Shown here: positions 1-5,786 of the stretch, one piece after another
How the letters are laid out: the number at the start of each line of letters is the position of its first letter
Numbering within the stretch: position 1 is the stretch's first letter
Assembly (NCBI GenBank): GCA_027310505.1
Contig: DAIDAS010000176.1
Coordinates: forward strand, 1 to 6,342
Length of the DNA stretch: 6,342 nucleotides
Direction: 5' to 3'
Origin: a bacterium
GTDB taxonomy: Bacteria > Pseudomonadota > Gammaproteobacteria > Burkholderiales > Methylophilaceae
The notes under the pieces: model-generated
The model's database searches: none
Told to the model about the DNA's origin: nothing
The model's input: only the letters and a program-made list of their open reading frames with translations
Made by a program: the position numbers and the translations under genes

Positions 1-7
1 GTCATAC

Positions 8-32
8 TTTATATATAAATATACCGAGAGAG
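8..32 (+). promoter_or_regulatory. AT-rich leader with possible -10 element and weak Shine-Dalgarno for the M23 peptidase gene
   Basis: Bases 8-19 form a 12-bp AT-only palindrome (TTTATATATAAA), and the stretch 10-23 holds several TATAAT-like hexamers, for example TATAAA at 14-19. A purine run GAGAGAG at 26-32 lies 5 nt before the ATG at 38 and could pair weakly with the 16S rRNA tail. Any -35 box would fall at or beyond the window edge, so promoter identity cannot be tested here. The AT richness stands out from the surrounding coding DNA. The promoter call is inference. Confidence 0.35.
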
Positions 33-37
33 CACGC

Positions 38-1372
38 ATGCAAAAAGGAAAAAGCGGCATTCTAGCGCAAAATCCGGCAATTCATGAGCGAAAGCTTCGT
101 TTGCGCTGGCTTCTCGCCGCTTCGTCCATTCCTTTGTTTGGCATCATTACTGCGTTTGGTATCGCTCCGCAAACAAGCGATGTGAACGTTCCTGTAAGTA
201 CGGTAATCGAAGAAGTCGCCCTTCCACAATCACCCTTGGCCGCTCTCGGCGTCAGTGGCGAAACAGGTTCAATTTGGCAGACAGACCAGGTAAAGCAAGA
301 CGACACGCTATCCACTTTGCTTGATCGCTTGAATATCCATAATGATGAGGCTATAGAATTTTTGCGTCGTGCGCCTGAGGCCAGCGTTCTTCCCTCGCAA
401 TTACGCCCCGGTCGTCACGTGCTCGCAAATACAAGTGTCGACGGCGATCTTCTCGAGCTGCTTTATCAAACCGGCCCCGATACCGCACTACAGGTAAAGC
501 GCGGGGCAGGTTCATATCATGCAGCGCAGGTTCAGTTCGCTCTGGAAAACCGCACGGTAATGAAGTCTGCCGAAATTCAAAGCTCGCTGTTTGCCGCAAC
601 CGATGACGCGGGGATCCCGGACACGATCGCTATGCAGCTTGCCGAAATATTCTCTTCCGACATCGATTTCCATCTGGATCTTCGTCGGGGTGATCGCTTT
701 TCTGTCATCTATGAGGCGAGCTATAACAACGGTGAATTAGTCAAATCGGGCCGCGTCCTGTCTGCCGAATTCGTAAATCAGGGCAAAACTTACCACGCCG
801 TGCTATATCGAGACCAGGCAGGTCATTCGAACTACTACACCCCCGAGGGCAAGAGCCTGCACAAATCTTTTTTGCGCTCCCCGCTGGAATTCTCACGGAT
901 CAGTTCCGGCTTTTCTCTGGCACGCTTTCATCCTGTACTGCAAACCTGGCGTGCGCACAAAGGGGTCGACTATGCTGCGCCGATAGGTACTCGCATCAAA
1001 GCGACAGCCGATGGGACTGTGGCTTTCGTCGGCACACAGGGCGGCTATGGAAACGTGATCATGCTTGAGCATTCAGGCGGGATCAGCACCGTGTATGGCC
1101 ATCTTTCACATTTTGCTGCCGGATTGCACAAAGGGCAGAAGATCACCCAAGGCGATGTCATTGGCCAGGTGGGCATGAGTGGATTGGCCACCGGATCCCA
1201 TTTGCATTATGAATTCCGCGTCCATGGCGAGCACCGCGATCCGCTCAAGGTGGCGCTGCCTGTGAACGTGCCACTTTCCAAGAGCGAGCTTGCGTCTTTC
1301 CAGCGGCAAGTACATCCATTCGTAGAGGACCTCGCTTTGCTGCGCCACTCCAATACGATCTCTCTCGATTAA
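38..1372 (+). CDS. Membrane-anchored M23 family peptidoglycan metallopeptidase (MepM/YebA-like)
   Basis: A 444-residue predicted murein endopeptidase that would cleave peptide cross-links in periplasmic peptidoglycan. The N-terminus is basic, followed by a hydrophobic segment at about residues 23-43 that is either a signal anchor or an uncleaved signal peptide. A LysM/OapA-like region follows (about 84-155, with the QDDTLSTLLDRL start typical of these proteins). Next comes a Csd3-type middle domain (about 165-285) and a C-terminal M23 (lysostaphin-type) domain (about 290-410). The full metal and catalytic set is visible: HKGVD gives zinc ligands H307 and D311, YGH gives H355, and HLH gives H388 and the ligand H390. 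All expected residues are present, so it should be active. The start at 38 has a weak GAGAG-type ribosome site and gives a proper membrane leader. anmK follows after 19 nt, which suits joint cell-wall turnover and recycling. The exact bond cleaved cannot be read from the sequence. Family assignment is secure; equivalence to E. coli MepM is not. Confidence 0.93.
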   Translation: MQKGKSGILAQNPAIHERKLRLRWLLAASSIPLFGIITAFGIAPQTSDVNVPVSTVIEEVALPQSPLAALGVSGETGSIWQTDQVKQDDTLSTLLDRLNIHNDEAIEFLRRAPEASVLPSQLRPGRHVLANTSVDGDLLELLYQTGPDTALQVKRGAGSYHAAQVQFALENRTVMKSAEIQSSLFAATDDAGIPDTIAMQLAEIFSSDIDFHLDLRRGDRFSVIYEASYNNGELVKSGRVLSAEFVNQGKTYHAVLYRDQAGHSNYYTPEGKSLHKSFLRSPLEFSRISSGFSLARFHPVLQTWRAHKGVDYAAPIGTRIKATADGTVAFVGTQGGYGNVIMLEHSGGISTVYGHLSHFAAGLHKGQKITQGDVIGQVGMSGLATGSHLHYEFRVHGEHRDPLKVALPVNVPLSKSELASFQRQVHPFVEDLALLRHSNTISLD

Positions 1373-1395
1373 TGCTTGCTGCGCCCCATGCATGA
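1372..1395 (+). other. 7-codon mini-ORF bridging the M23 gene stop and the anmK start
   Basis: The peptidase stop TAA (1370-1372) overlaps an ATG at 1372-1374 (TAATG). The reading frame from that ATG encodes MLAAPHA and stops with the TGA at 1393-1395, which overlaps the anmK ATG at 1392-1394 (ATGA). Both are classic termination-reinitiation arrangements. anmK has no visible Shine-Dalgarno sequence. Ribosomes finishing the peptidase could reinitiate, read seven codons and then reinitiate at anmK. The layout is seen directly. The coupling role is inference, and such an arrangement could arise by chance. Confidence 0.25.
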
Positions 1396-2489
1396 CTGAT
1401 ACCCGCTATGTCGGCCTGATGTCGGGCACCAGTCTGGATGGCGTAGATGCTGTCCTGCTATCTTTCTCCGGCGAGGAAGACGCGTTACTGGGTGCGCACT
1501 TTTACCAGCCGTTCACAGATGAATTGCGGCACGCGCTTCTCGCCATCAACACCGCAGGCGACAATGAGATCGAGCGCAGCCAGATACTGGCAAACCAGCT
1601 CGCCCGTCTCTATGCTGCCAGCGTCAACGCTTTGCTGACTAAAGCCGGACTGCGCGCTGGCGACATCGCCGTTATTGGTTGCCACGGACAAACTATCCGG
1701 CATCGCCCTGAGCTTGGGTTTACCGTCCAGCTCGGCAATTCCGCGTTACTGGCCGAGCTTTCCGGTATCCCTGTCGTTTCCGATTTTCGCAGCCGCGACA
1801 TCGCAGCAGGGGGCCAGGGGGCGCCACTAGTGCCAGCTTTTCATCAGGCCGTTTTTGGTCACCCACAAATACATCGCGTCATCGTCAACATCGGTGGAAT
1901 CAGCAATTTGACTGACCTGCCACCCGCCGGGACGGTCAGTGGCTTTGATTGTGGACCAGGCAATCTGCTGATGGATGGCTGGATCAACCGTCATTCCGGG
2001 CAAAGCTACGACAGGAATGGTGCATGGGCCTCCACCGGCTCCGTTATTCCTGATTTGCTGCACACCATGCTGCAGCACCCTTTTCTCGTCCAGTCACCGC
2101 CTAAAAGCACAGGACGCGATACCTTCAATATGGATTGGCTGGAATCCCTGCTGCGCCCAATATACGCACCGGCTGATGTTCAGTCCACGCTGCTTGAATT
2201 TGCCGCCGTCTGTATCAGCGACGCGATTGTCCGGCACTGTTATCCGTCGACTGAAATCTATCTTTGCGGTGGCGGAGCCCATAATCTGGCCCTATCAAAC
2301 CGTTTGCGTCAGCTATTGGGGAACAGAAAAGTCTCGATATCTGACGATTTGGGGATCGGCGCCGACTGGGTAGAAGCAGCAGCTTTTGCCTGGCTTGCGC
2401 GCCAGACGCTATTAAACGCCCCGGGCAATCTGCCAGCCGTTACAGGCGCCGCGGGCAGCAGAATTCTTGGTGCAATTTATCCGGCATAG
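1392..2489 (+). CDS. anmK: Anhydro-N-acetylmuramic acid kinase
   Basis: A 365-residue cytoplasmic sugar kinase. It uses ATP and water to open the 1,6-anhydro ring of anhydro-MurNAc and phosphorylate it to MurNAc-6-phosphate, feeding the cell-wall recycling pathway. The family signatures are all visible: the N-terminal nucleotide-binding motif GLMSGTSLDGVD (residues 8-19), GGQGAPLVPAFH (140-151), IVNIGGISNLT, and GFDCGPGNLLMD, whose D186 aligns with the catalytic aspartate of E. coli AnmK as I recall it. PPKSTGRD and LCGGGAHN follow further on. Length is normal for the family. The ATG at 1392 puts GLMSGTS at the usual distance from the start. No Shine-Dalgarno sequence is visible upstream, so translation may be coupled to the peptidase gene 19 nt before it. 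The pairing with a murein hydrolase fits, since anhydro-muropeptides come from peptidoglycan turnover. No anomalies are seen in the protein. Confidence 0.96.
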   Translation: MTDTRYVGLMSGTSLDGVDAVLLSFSGEEDALLGAHFYQPFTDELRHALLAINTAGDNEIERSQILANQLARLYAASVNALLTKAGLRAGDIAVIGCHGQTIRHRPELGFTVQLGNSALLAELSGIPVVSDFRSRDIAAGGQGAPLVPAFHQAVFGHPQIHRVIVNIGGISNLTDLPPAGTVSGFDCGPGNLLMDGWINRHSGQSYDRNGAWASTGSVIPDLLHTMLQHPFLVQSPPKSTGRDTFNMDWLESLLRPIYAPADVQSTLLEFAAVCISDAIVRHCYPSTEIYLCGGGAHNLALSNRLRQLLGNRKVSISDDLGIGADWVEAAAFAWLARQTLLNAPGNLPAVTGAAGSRILGAIYPA

Positions 2490-2499
2490 ATGTAACTGC

Positions 2500-2528
2500 T
2501 TGCCACTTTCGTCAACAGCCAATAGTAT
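2500..2528 (+). promoter_or_regulatory. Candidate sigma70-type promoter for gltA
   Basis: In the gap between anmK and gltA, TTGCCA (2500-2505, 5 of 6 matches to TTGACA) is followed after exactly 17 nt by TAGTAT (2523-2528, 4 of 6 matches to TATAAT). Transcription would start near 2535 and give a leader of about 28 nt before the gltA ATG at 2563. The position just past the anmK stop suits a separate promoter for a gene from a different pathway. The call is based on consensus matching only. gltA could also be read from the upstream operon, since I see no terminator after anmK. Confidence 0.4.
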
Positions 2529-2562
2529 TACCCTCCCGCTAACCAATGCTGTTATACCTGAT

Positions 2563-3855
2563 ATGAAGCCGACTAAAGTCACGCTCACCTTCGACAACGG
2601 TGCTGATCCCATTGAACTTCCCGTAGTGACGGGCAAGCTGGGTAATGATGTCATCGACATCCGCAACCTCGGCAAGCATGGGTTCTTCACCTATGATCCG
2701 GGCTTCATGTCTACGGCCAGCTGCAATTCTGCCATTACATACATCGATGGGGAAAATGGCCTGCTGTACTACCGTGGCTATCCGATCGAACAACTGGCCG
2801 AACATGCAGACTTTCTCGAGGTTGCCTACCTTCTCATCAATGGCGAATTGCCATCGGCTGAACAGAAATCCGATTTCGACGGCACTGTCCGCAAGCACAC
2901 CATGCTGCACGACCAGATGTCGAATTTTTTCAGGGGCTTCCGTCGCGATGCACACCCCATGGCAGTCATGGTAGGCGTTGTTGGCGCCATGTCCGCCTTT
3001 TATCGCGAATCATCCGATGCTTTCGACCCGAAACAACGCGATATAGCCACCTTCCGTCTGCTGGCAAAAGTGCCGACCATTGCGGCTTGGAGCTATAAGT
3101 ACAACATCGGTGAGCCCTTTACCTACCCGCAAAACCGCTTCAGTTATGCAGAAAATTTTCTGCATATGATGTTCGCTACCCCGTGTGACGAATATCGCCC
3201 CAATCCTGTTCTTGCCCGTGCCCTGGATAGGATTCTCATCCTGCATGCCGACCATGAACAGAACGCCTCGACTTCTACTGTACGTGTCGCCGGTTCCAGC
3301 GGTGCCAATTCGTTTGCCTGTATCGCCGCGGGTATCGCTTCTCTGTGGGGCCCTTTGCATGGCGGCGCCAATGAGGCCACTCTCAGGATGCTCGAAGAAA
3401 TTGGCGACGCCTCACGCATCGGTGAGTACATCAAACGCGCAAAGGACAAATCCGATTCCTTCCGCCTGATGGGCTTTGGCCACCGGGTCTACAAAAACAT
3501 GGATCCTCGTGCGGCGATCATGCGCAAGACCTGTCATGAAGTGCTTAACGAGCTCGGCCTACACGACGATCCATTGTTCAAACTGGCCATGGAGCTCGAA
3601 AAAATCGCTCTTGAGGATGAATACTTCATTCAGAAGAAGCTGTATCCCAATGTCGATTTTTATTCAGGTATTGTGATGCGCGCCATGGGTATACCGAACT
3701 CCATGTTTACCGCTATTTTCGCGCTGGCTCGGACTGCTGGCTGGGTAGCCCAATGGACCGAGATGATGTCCGACCCGGAACATCGGATTTCCAGACCCAG
3801 GCAACTATACACCGGCAATGAACGTCGGGATTTTGTCCCTCTGGAACAACGTTAG
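2563..3855 (+). CDS. gltA: Citrate synthase, hexameric type II
   Basis: A 430-residue cytoplasmic enzyme that condenses acetyl-CoA with oxaloacetate to citrate, the entry step of the TCA cycle. Catalytic residues are in their expected motifs: H266 in WGPLHGGAN, H307 in the signature GFGHRVYKNMDPR, and D365 in YPNVDFYSG. These match E. coli H264, H305 and D362 with a constant small shift. The N-terminal beta domain (about 1-50, with LPVVTGKLGNDVIDIR) and C208 in the TPCDEY segment, which aligns with E. coli Cys206 of the NADH site, point to the NADH-inhibited hexameric form; that regulation is inferred. The frame stays open upstream to a TTG at 2467, inside anmK, but those codons read as non-conserved sequence. 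The ATG at 2563 matches usual family length and start. No clear Shine-Dalgarno sequence precedes it. The gene converges with the atp operon and stands apart from any sdh genes in this window, although gltA often lies next to them. Confidence 0.96.
   Translation: MKPTKVTLTFDNGADPIELPVVTGKLGNDVIDIRNLGKHGFFTYDPGFMSTASCNSAITYIDGENGLLYYRGYPIEQLAEHADFLEVAYLLINGELPSAEQKSDFDGTVRKHTMLHDQMSNFFRGFRRDAHPMAVMVGVVGAMSAFYRESSDAFDPKQRDIATFRLLAKVPTIAAWSYKYNIGEPFTYPQNRFSYAENFLHMMFATPCDEYRPNPVLARALDRILILHADHEQNASTSTVRVAGSSGANSFACIAAGIASLWGPLHGGANEATLRMLEEIGDASRIGEYIKRAKDKSDSFRLMGFGHRVYKNMDPRAAIMRKTCHEVLNELGLHDDPLFKLAMELEKIALEDEYFIQKKLYPNVDFYSGIVMRAMGIPNSMFTAIFALARTAGWVAQWTEMMSDPEHRISRPRQLYTGNERRDFVPLEQR
3145..3166. 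repeat. 22-bp perfect palindrome inside gltA
   Basis: The half-site TATGCAGAAAA is followed directly by its exact reverse complement, with the centre between 3155 and 3156 and no loop. The DNA encodes part of the conserved YAENFLH segment of citrate synthase, so part of the symmetry is imposed by protein sequence, but synonymous positions also fit. No spacer is present, so it resembles a dimeric protein-binding site more than an RNA hairpin. Function is unknown. Confidence 0.6.
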
Positions 3856-3867
3856 AATCTCACAGAC

Positions 3868-3899
3868 AATAAAAAGCCCCCAAACGGGGGCTTTTTATT
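3868..3899. terminator. Bidirectional rho-independent terminator between gltA and atpC
   Basis: A perfect 14-bp stem, AATAAAAAGCCCCC paired with its reverse complement, flanks the 4-nt loop AAAC (3882-3885). The core is GC-only (GCCCCC/GGGGGC). On the plus strand it ends in CTTTTTATTT, and on the minus strand in CTTTTTATTG, so both transcripts get a hairpin followed by a U-rich tract. It begins 13 nt after the gltA stop and ends 13 nt before the last base of the atpC stop codon, almost centred between the two convergent genes. This shows directly that both the gltA transcript and the atp operon should end here. Confidence 0.95.
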
Positions 3900-3912
3900 T
3901 AGCCATCAAGGC

Positions 3913-4344
3913 CTAGTGTTTCGCTACATCTTTCCGCAGCTTCTGGATTGCATGCAGTTGGGCCACGGCCTCGATCAACTCGGCCTGCGCCTTGGCGTAA
4001 TCCATTTCGGAAGTCTTGTCGCGCATAGCTTCTTCAGCCGCACGCTTCGCTTCCAGAGCACTGGCTTCGTCCAGGTCATGACCACGGATAGCAGTATCCG
4101 CCAGTACCGTAATCACGCCGGGCTGCACTTCCAGAATCCCGCCGGAAACGAAAATCAGCGTTTCTTCTGCTTCGTTCGGCACCTTGATGCGCAACGCACC
4201 CGGTTTGATCGTAGTGATCATCGGGGCGTGACGCGGGTAAATACCGACCTCGCCCATCGCCGCCGGAGCGGCCACAAACTCGGCTAATCCAGAGAAGATG
4301 GACTCTTCGGCACTTACCACATCGATATGAATCGTCATCGCCAT
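3913..4344 (-). CDS. atpC: F1F0 ATP synthase epsilon subunit
   Basis: A 143-residue subunit of the F1 central stalk, which binds gamma and the c-ring and can inhibit ATP hydrolysis through its C-terminal helices. The N-terminal beta-sandwich domain (about residues 4-86) carries the family motifs GEVGIYPRHAPMITTIKPGALRI and FVSGGILEVQPGVITVLADTAIRG. The C-terminal helical hairpin (about 91-138) is rich in Ala, Glu and Lys as expected, so the regulatory domain is complete. Two ATGs are possible, two codons apart. The upstream one at 4344 is preferred because GGAAG (plus-strand 4350-4354) lies 5 nt before it. The gene starts 14 nt after the atpD stop and is the last gene of the operon, since a strong terminator follows at once. 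No feature is out of the ordinary. Confidence 0.97.
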   Translation of the reverse strand: MAMTIHIDVVSAEESIFSGLAEFVAAPAAMGEVGIYPRHAPMITTIKPGALRIKVPNEAEETLIFVSGGILEVQPGVITVLADTAIRGHDLDEASALEAKRAAEEAMRDKTSEMDYAKAQAELIEAVAQLHAIQKLRKDVAKH

Positions 4345-4349
4345 TATCG

Positions 4350-4354
4350 CTTCC
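4350..4354 (-). promoter_or_regulatory. Ribosome binding site of atpC, deciding its start
   Basis: On the minus strand GGAAG stands 5 nt before the ATG at 4344. The alternative ATG at 4338 would have an 11-nt spacer, longer than optimal. This supports the longer N-terminus, MAMTIH. Confidence 0.55.
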
Positions 4355-4358
4355 GATC

Positions 4359-5756
4359 TTAGTTAAGGGTCTTGGCCTTTTCGACGGCTTCCTCGATGCT
4401 ACCCACCATGTAGAACGCCTGTTCCGGCAGGTGGTCGTATTCGCCATTGACGATCGCCTTGAAGCCCTTGATGGTATCCTTCAGCGGCACGTACTTGCCT
4501 GGGGAACCGGTAAACACTTCCGCCACGTGGAACGGCTGGGACAGGAAGCGCTGGATTTTACGGGCACGTGCCACTGCCAGCTTGTCTTCCGGAGACAGCT
4601 CATCCATACCCAGAATCGCGATAATGTCGCGCAGTTCCTTATAGCGCTGCAGCGTGGATTGCACGGCGCGGGCCACGTTGTAGTGCTCTTCGCCCACGAC
4701 CAGCGGATCCAGCTGGCGCGAGGTGGAGTCCAGCGGATCCACAGCCGGGTAGATGCCCAGTGCGGCGATGTCACGTGACAGCACGACGGTGGAGTCCAAG
4801 TGCTGGAAGGTGGTTGCCGGAGACGGGTCGGTCAAGTCATCGGCAGGCACATAAACGGCCTGGATGGAAGTAATGGAACCTACCTTGGTGGAGGTAATAC
4901 GCTCTTGCAGGCGGCCCATTTCGTCGGCCAGAGTCGGCTGGTAACCCACGGCGGAAGGCATACGACCCAGCAGTGCCGACACTTCTGTACCGGCCAGGGT
5001 GTAGCGGTAGATGTTGTCCACAAAGAACAGGATGTCGCGGCCTTCGTCACGGAACTTCTCGGCCATGGTCAGGCCGGACAGTGCCACGCGCAGACGGTTA
5101 CCCGGGGGTTCGTTTATCTGACCGAACACCATTGCCACCTTGTCGAGAACGTTGGAGTCCTTCATTTCGTGGTAGAAGTCGTTACCTTCACGGGTACGCT
5201 CACCCACACCAGCAAACACCGACAAACCGGAGTGCTGCTTGGCGATGTTGTTGATCAGCTCCATCATGTTCACGGTCTTGCCCACACCGGCGCCACCGAA
5301 CAGGCCGACCTTACCGCCCTTGGCAAACGGGCAGACCAGGTCGATCACCTTGATGCCGGTTTCCAGCAGGTCGACGGAAGGCGACAGTTCTTCGAAGGTT
5401 GGTGCCTTCTGGTGAATAGCGCGGCGCTCATCGCTCTGGATCGGGCCGGCTTCGTCGATAGGACGACCCAGCACGTCCATGATGCGTCCCAGCGTGCCAT
5501 GACCCACCGGGACGGAAATCGGTGCGCCAGTCGTCTTGAATTTCATACCGCGGGACAAACCATCGCTGGAACCCAGCGCAATGGTACGCACCACACCGTC
5601 GCCCAGTTGCTGCTGAACTTCGAGGGTCAGACCGGCTTCTGCGGTGGAACCTTCTTCATCCAGAATCAGCGCCTCATAGACCTTGGGCATCTGGTCACGC
5701 GGGAATTCGACGTCAACCACGGCGCCGATACATTGAACAACTTTACCTTGACTCAT
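4359..5756 (-). CDS. atpD: F1F0 ATP synthase beta subunit (catalytic)
   Basis: A 465-residue catalytic subunit of the F1 hexamer on the cytoplasmic side of the inner membrane; three copies alternate with alpha to make ATP from ADP and phosphate. The N-terminal beta-barrel spans about residues 1-78. The nucleotide-binding domain carries the Walker A loop GGAGVGKT (154-161), the catalytic glutamate E186 in GERTREGNDF, and the Walker B strand ILFFVD ending at D247. The signature PAVDPLDSTS follows at 337-346. The C-terminal helical domain has the torque-contact loop as DELSPED (385-391) instead of textbook DELSEED; from memory the Pro form is common in betaproteobacteria. Length is typical of betaproteobacterial AtpD. 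The ATG at 5756 is preceded by GGGGAA at plus-strand 5763-5768, 6 nt upstream. It lies 30 nt after atpG and 14 nt before atpC. Codon use is markedly biased to C/G endings, as expected for a highly expressed gene. Confidence 0.98.
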   Translation of the reverse strand: MSQGKVVQCIGAVVDVEFPRDQMPKVYEALILDEEGSTAEAGLTLEVQQQLGDGVVRTIALGSSDGLSRGMKFKTTGAPISVPVGHGTLGRIMDVLGRPIDEAGPIQSDERRAIHQKAPTFEELSPSVDLLETGIKVIDLVCPFAKGGKVGLFGGAGVGKTVNMMELINNIAKQHSGLSVFAGVGERTREGNDFYHEMKDSNVLDKVAMVFGQINEPPGNRLRVALSGLTMAEKFRDEGRDILFFVDNIYRYTLAGTEVSALLGRMPSAVGYQPTLADEMGRLQERITSTKVGSITSIQAVYVPADDLTDPSPATTFQHLDSTVVLSRDIAALGIYPAVDPLDSTSRQLDPLVVGEEHYNVARAVQSTLQRYKELRDIIAILGMDELSPEDKLAVARARKIQRFLSQPFHVAEVFTGSPGKYVPLKDTIKGFKAIVNGEYDHLPEQAFYMVGSIEEAVEKAKTLN

Positions 5757-5786
5757 CTTGAGTTCCCCAATCTATACTTGAATTCG

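Noticed and set aside
1388..1399. A second tiny frame, ATG CAT GAC TGA, overlapping the anmK start.
   Set aside because: Three codons with no ribosome site. The 7-codon frame with stop/start overlaps on both sides is the better candidate for coupling.
1975..2373. Open frame of 132 codons on the plus strand inside anmK.
   Set aside because: It runs in another frame within a conserved kinase gene, and its Cys- and Pro-rich translation is typical of an out-of-frame shadow.
2467..2562. Upstream in-frame extension of gltA from a TTG inside anmK, adding 32 residues.
   Set aside because: The added residues do not resemble a citrate synthase N-terminus, they overlap the anmK end, and the ATG at 2563 gives the normal family length and start.
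2539..2955. Open frame of 138 codons on the minus strand across the start of gltA.
   Set aside because: It lies wholly antisense to a well-conserved gene, has no recognisable protein family and no ribosome site, and fits a shadow of gltA codon use.
3916..4287. Open frame of 123 codons on the plus strand opposite atpC.
   Set aside because: atpC on the other strand is unmistakable. The opposing frame begins 16 nt downstream of the terminator hairpin, with no promoter or ribosome site visible.
4702..4741. Two copies of CCAGCGGATCCA close together in atpD.
   Set aside because: They encode the two LDP/PLD steps of the conserved PAVDPLDSTSRQLDPL segment, so the repeat is explained by protein sequence and codon bias.
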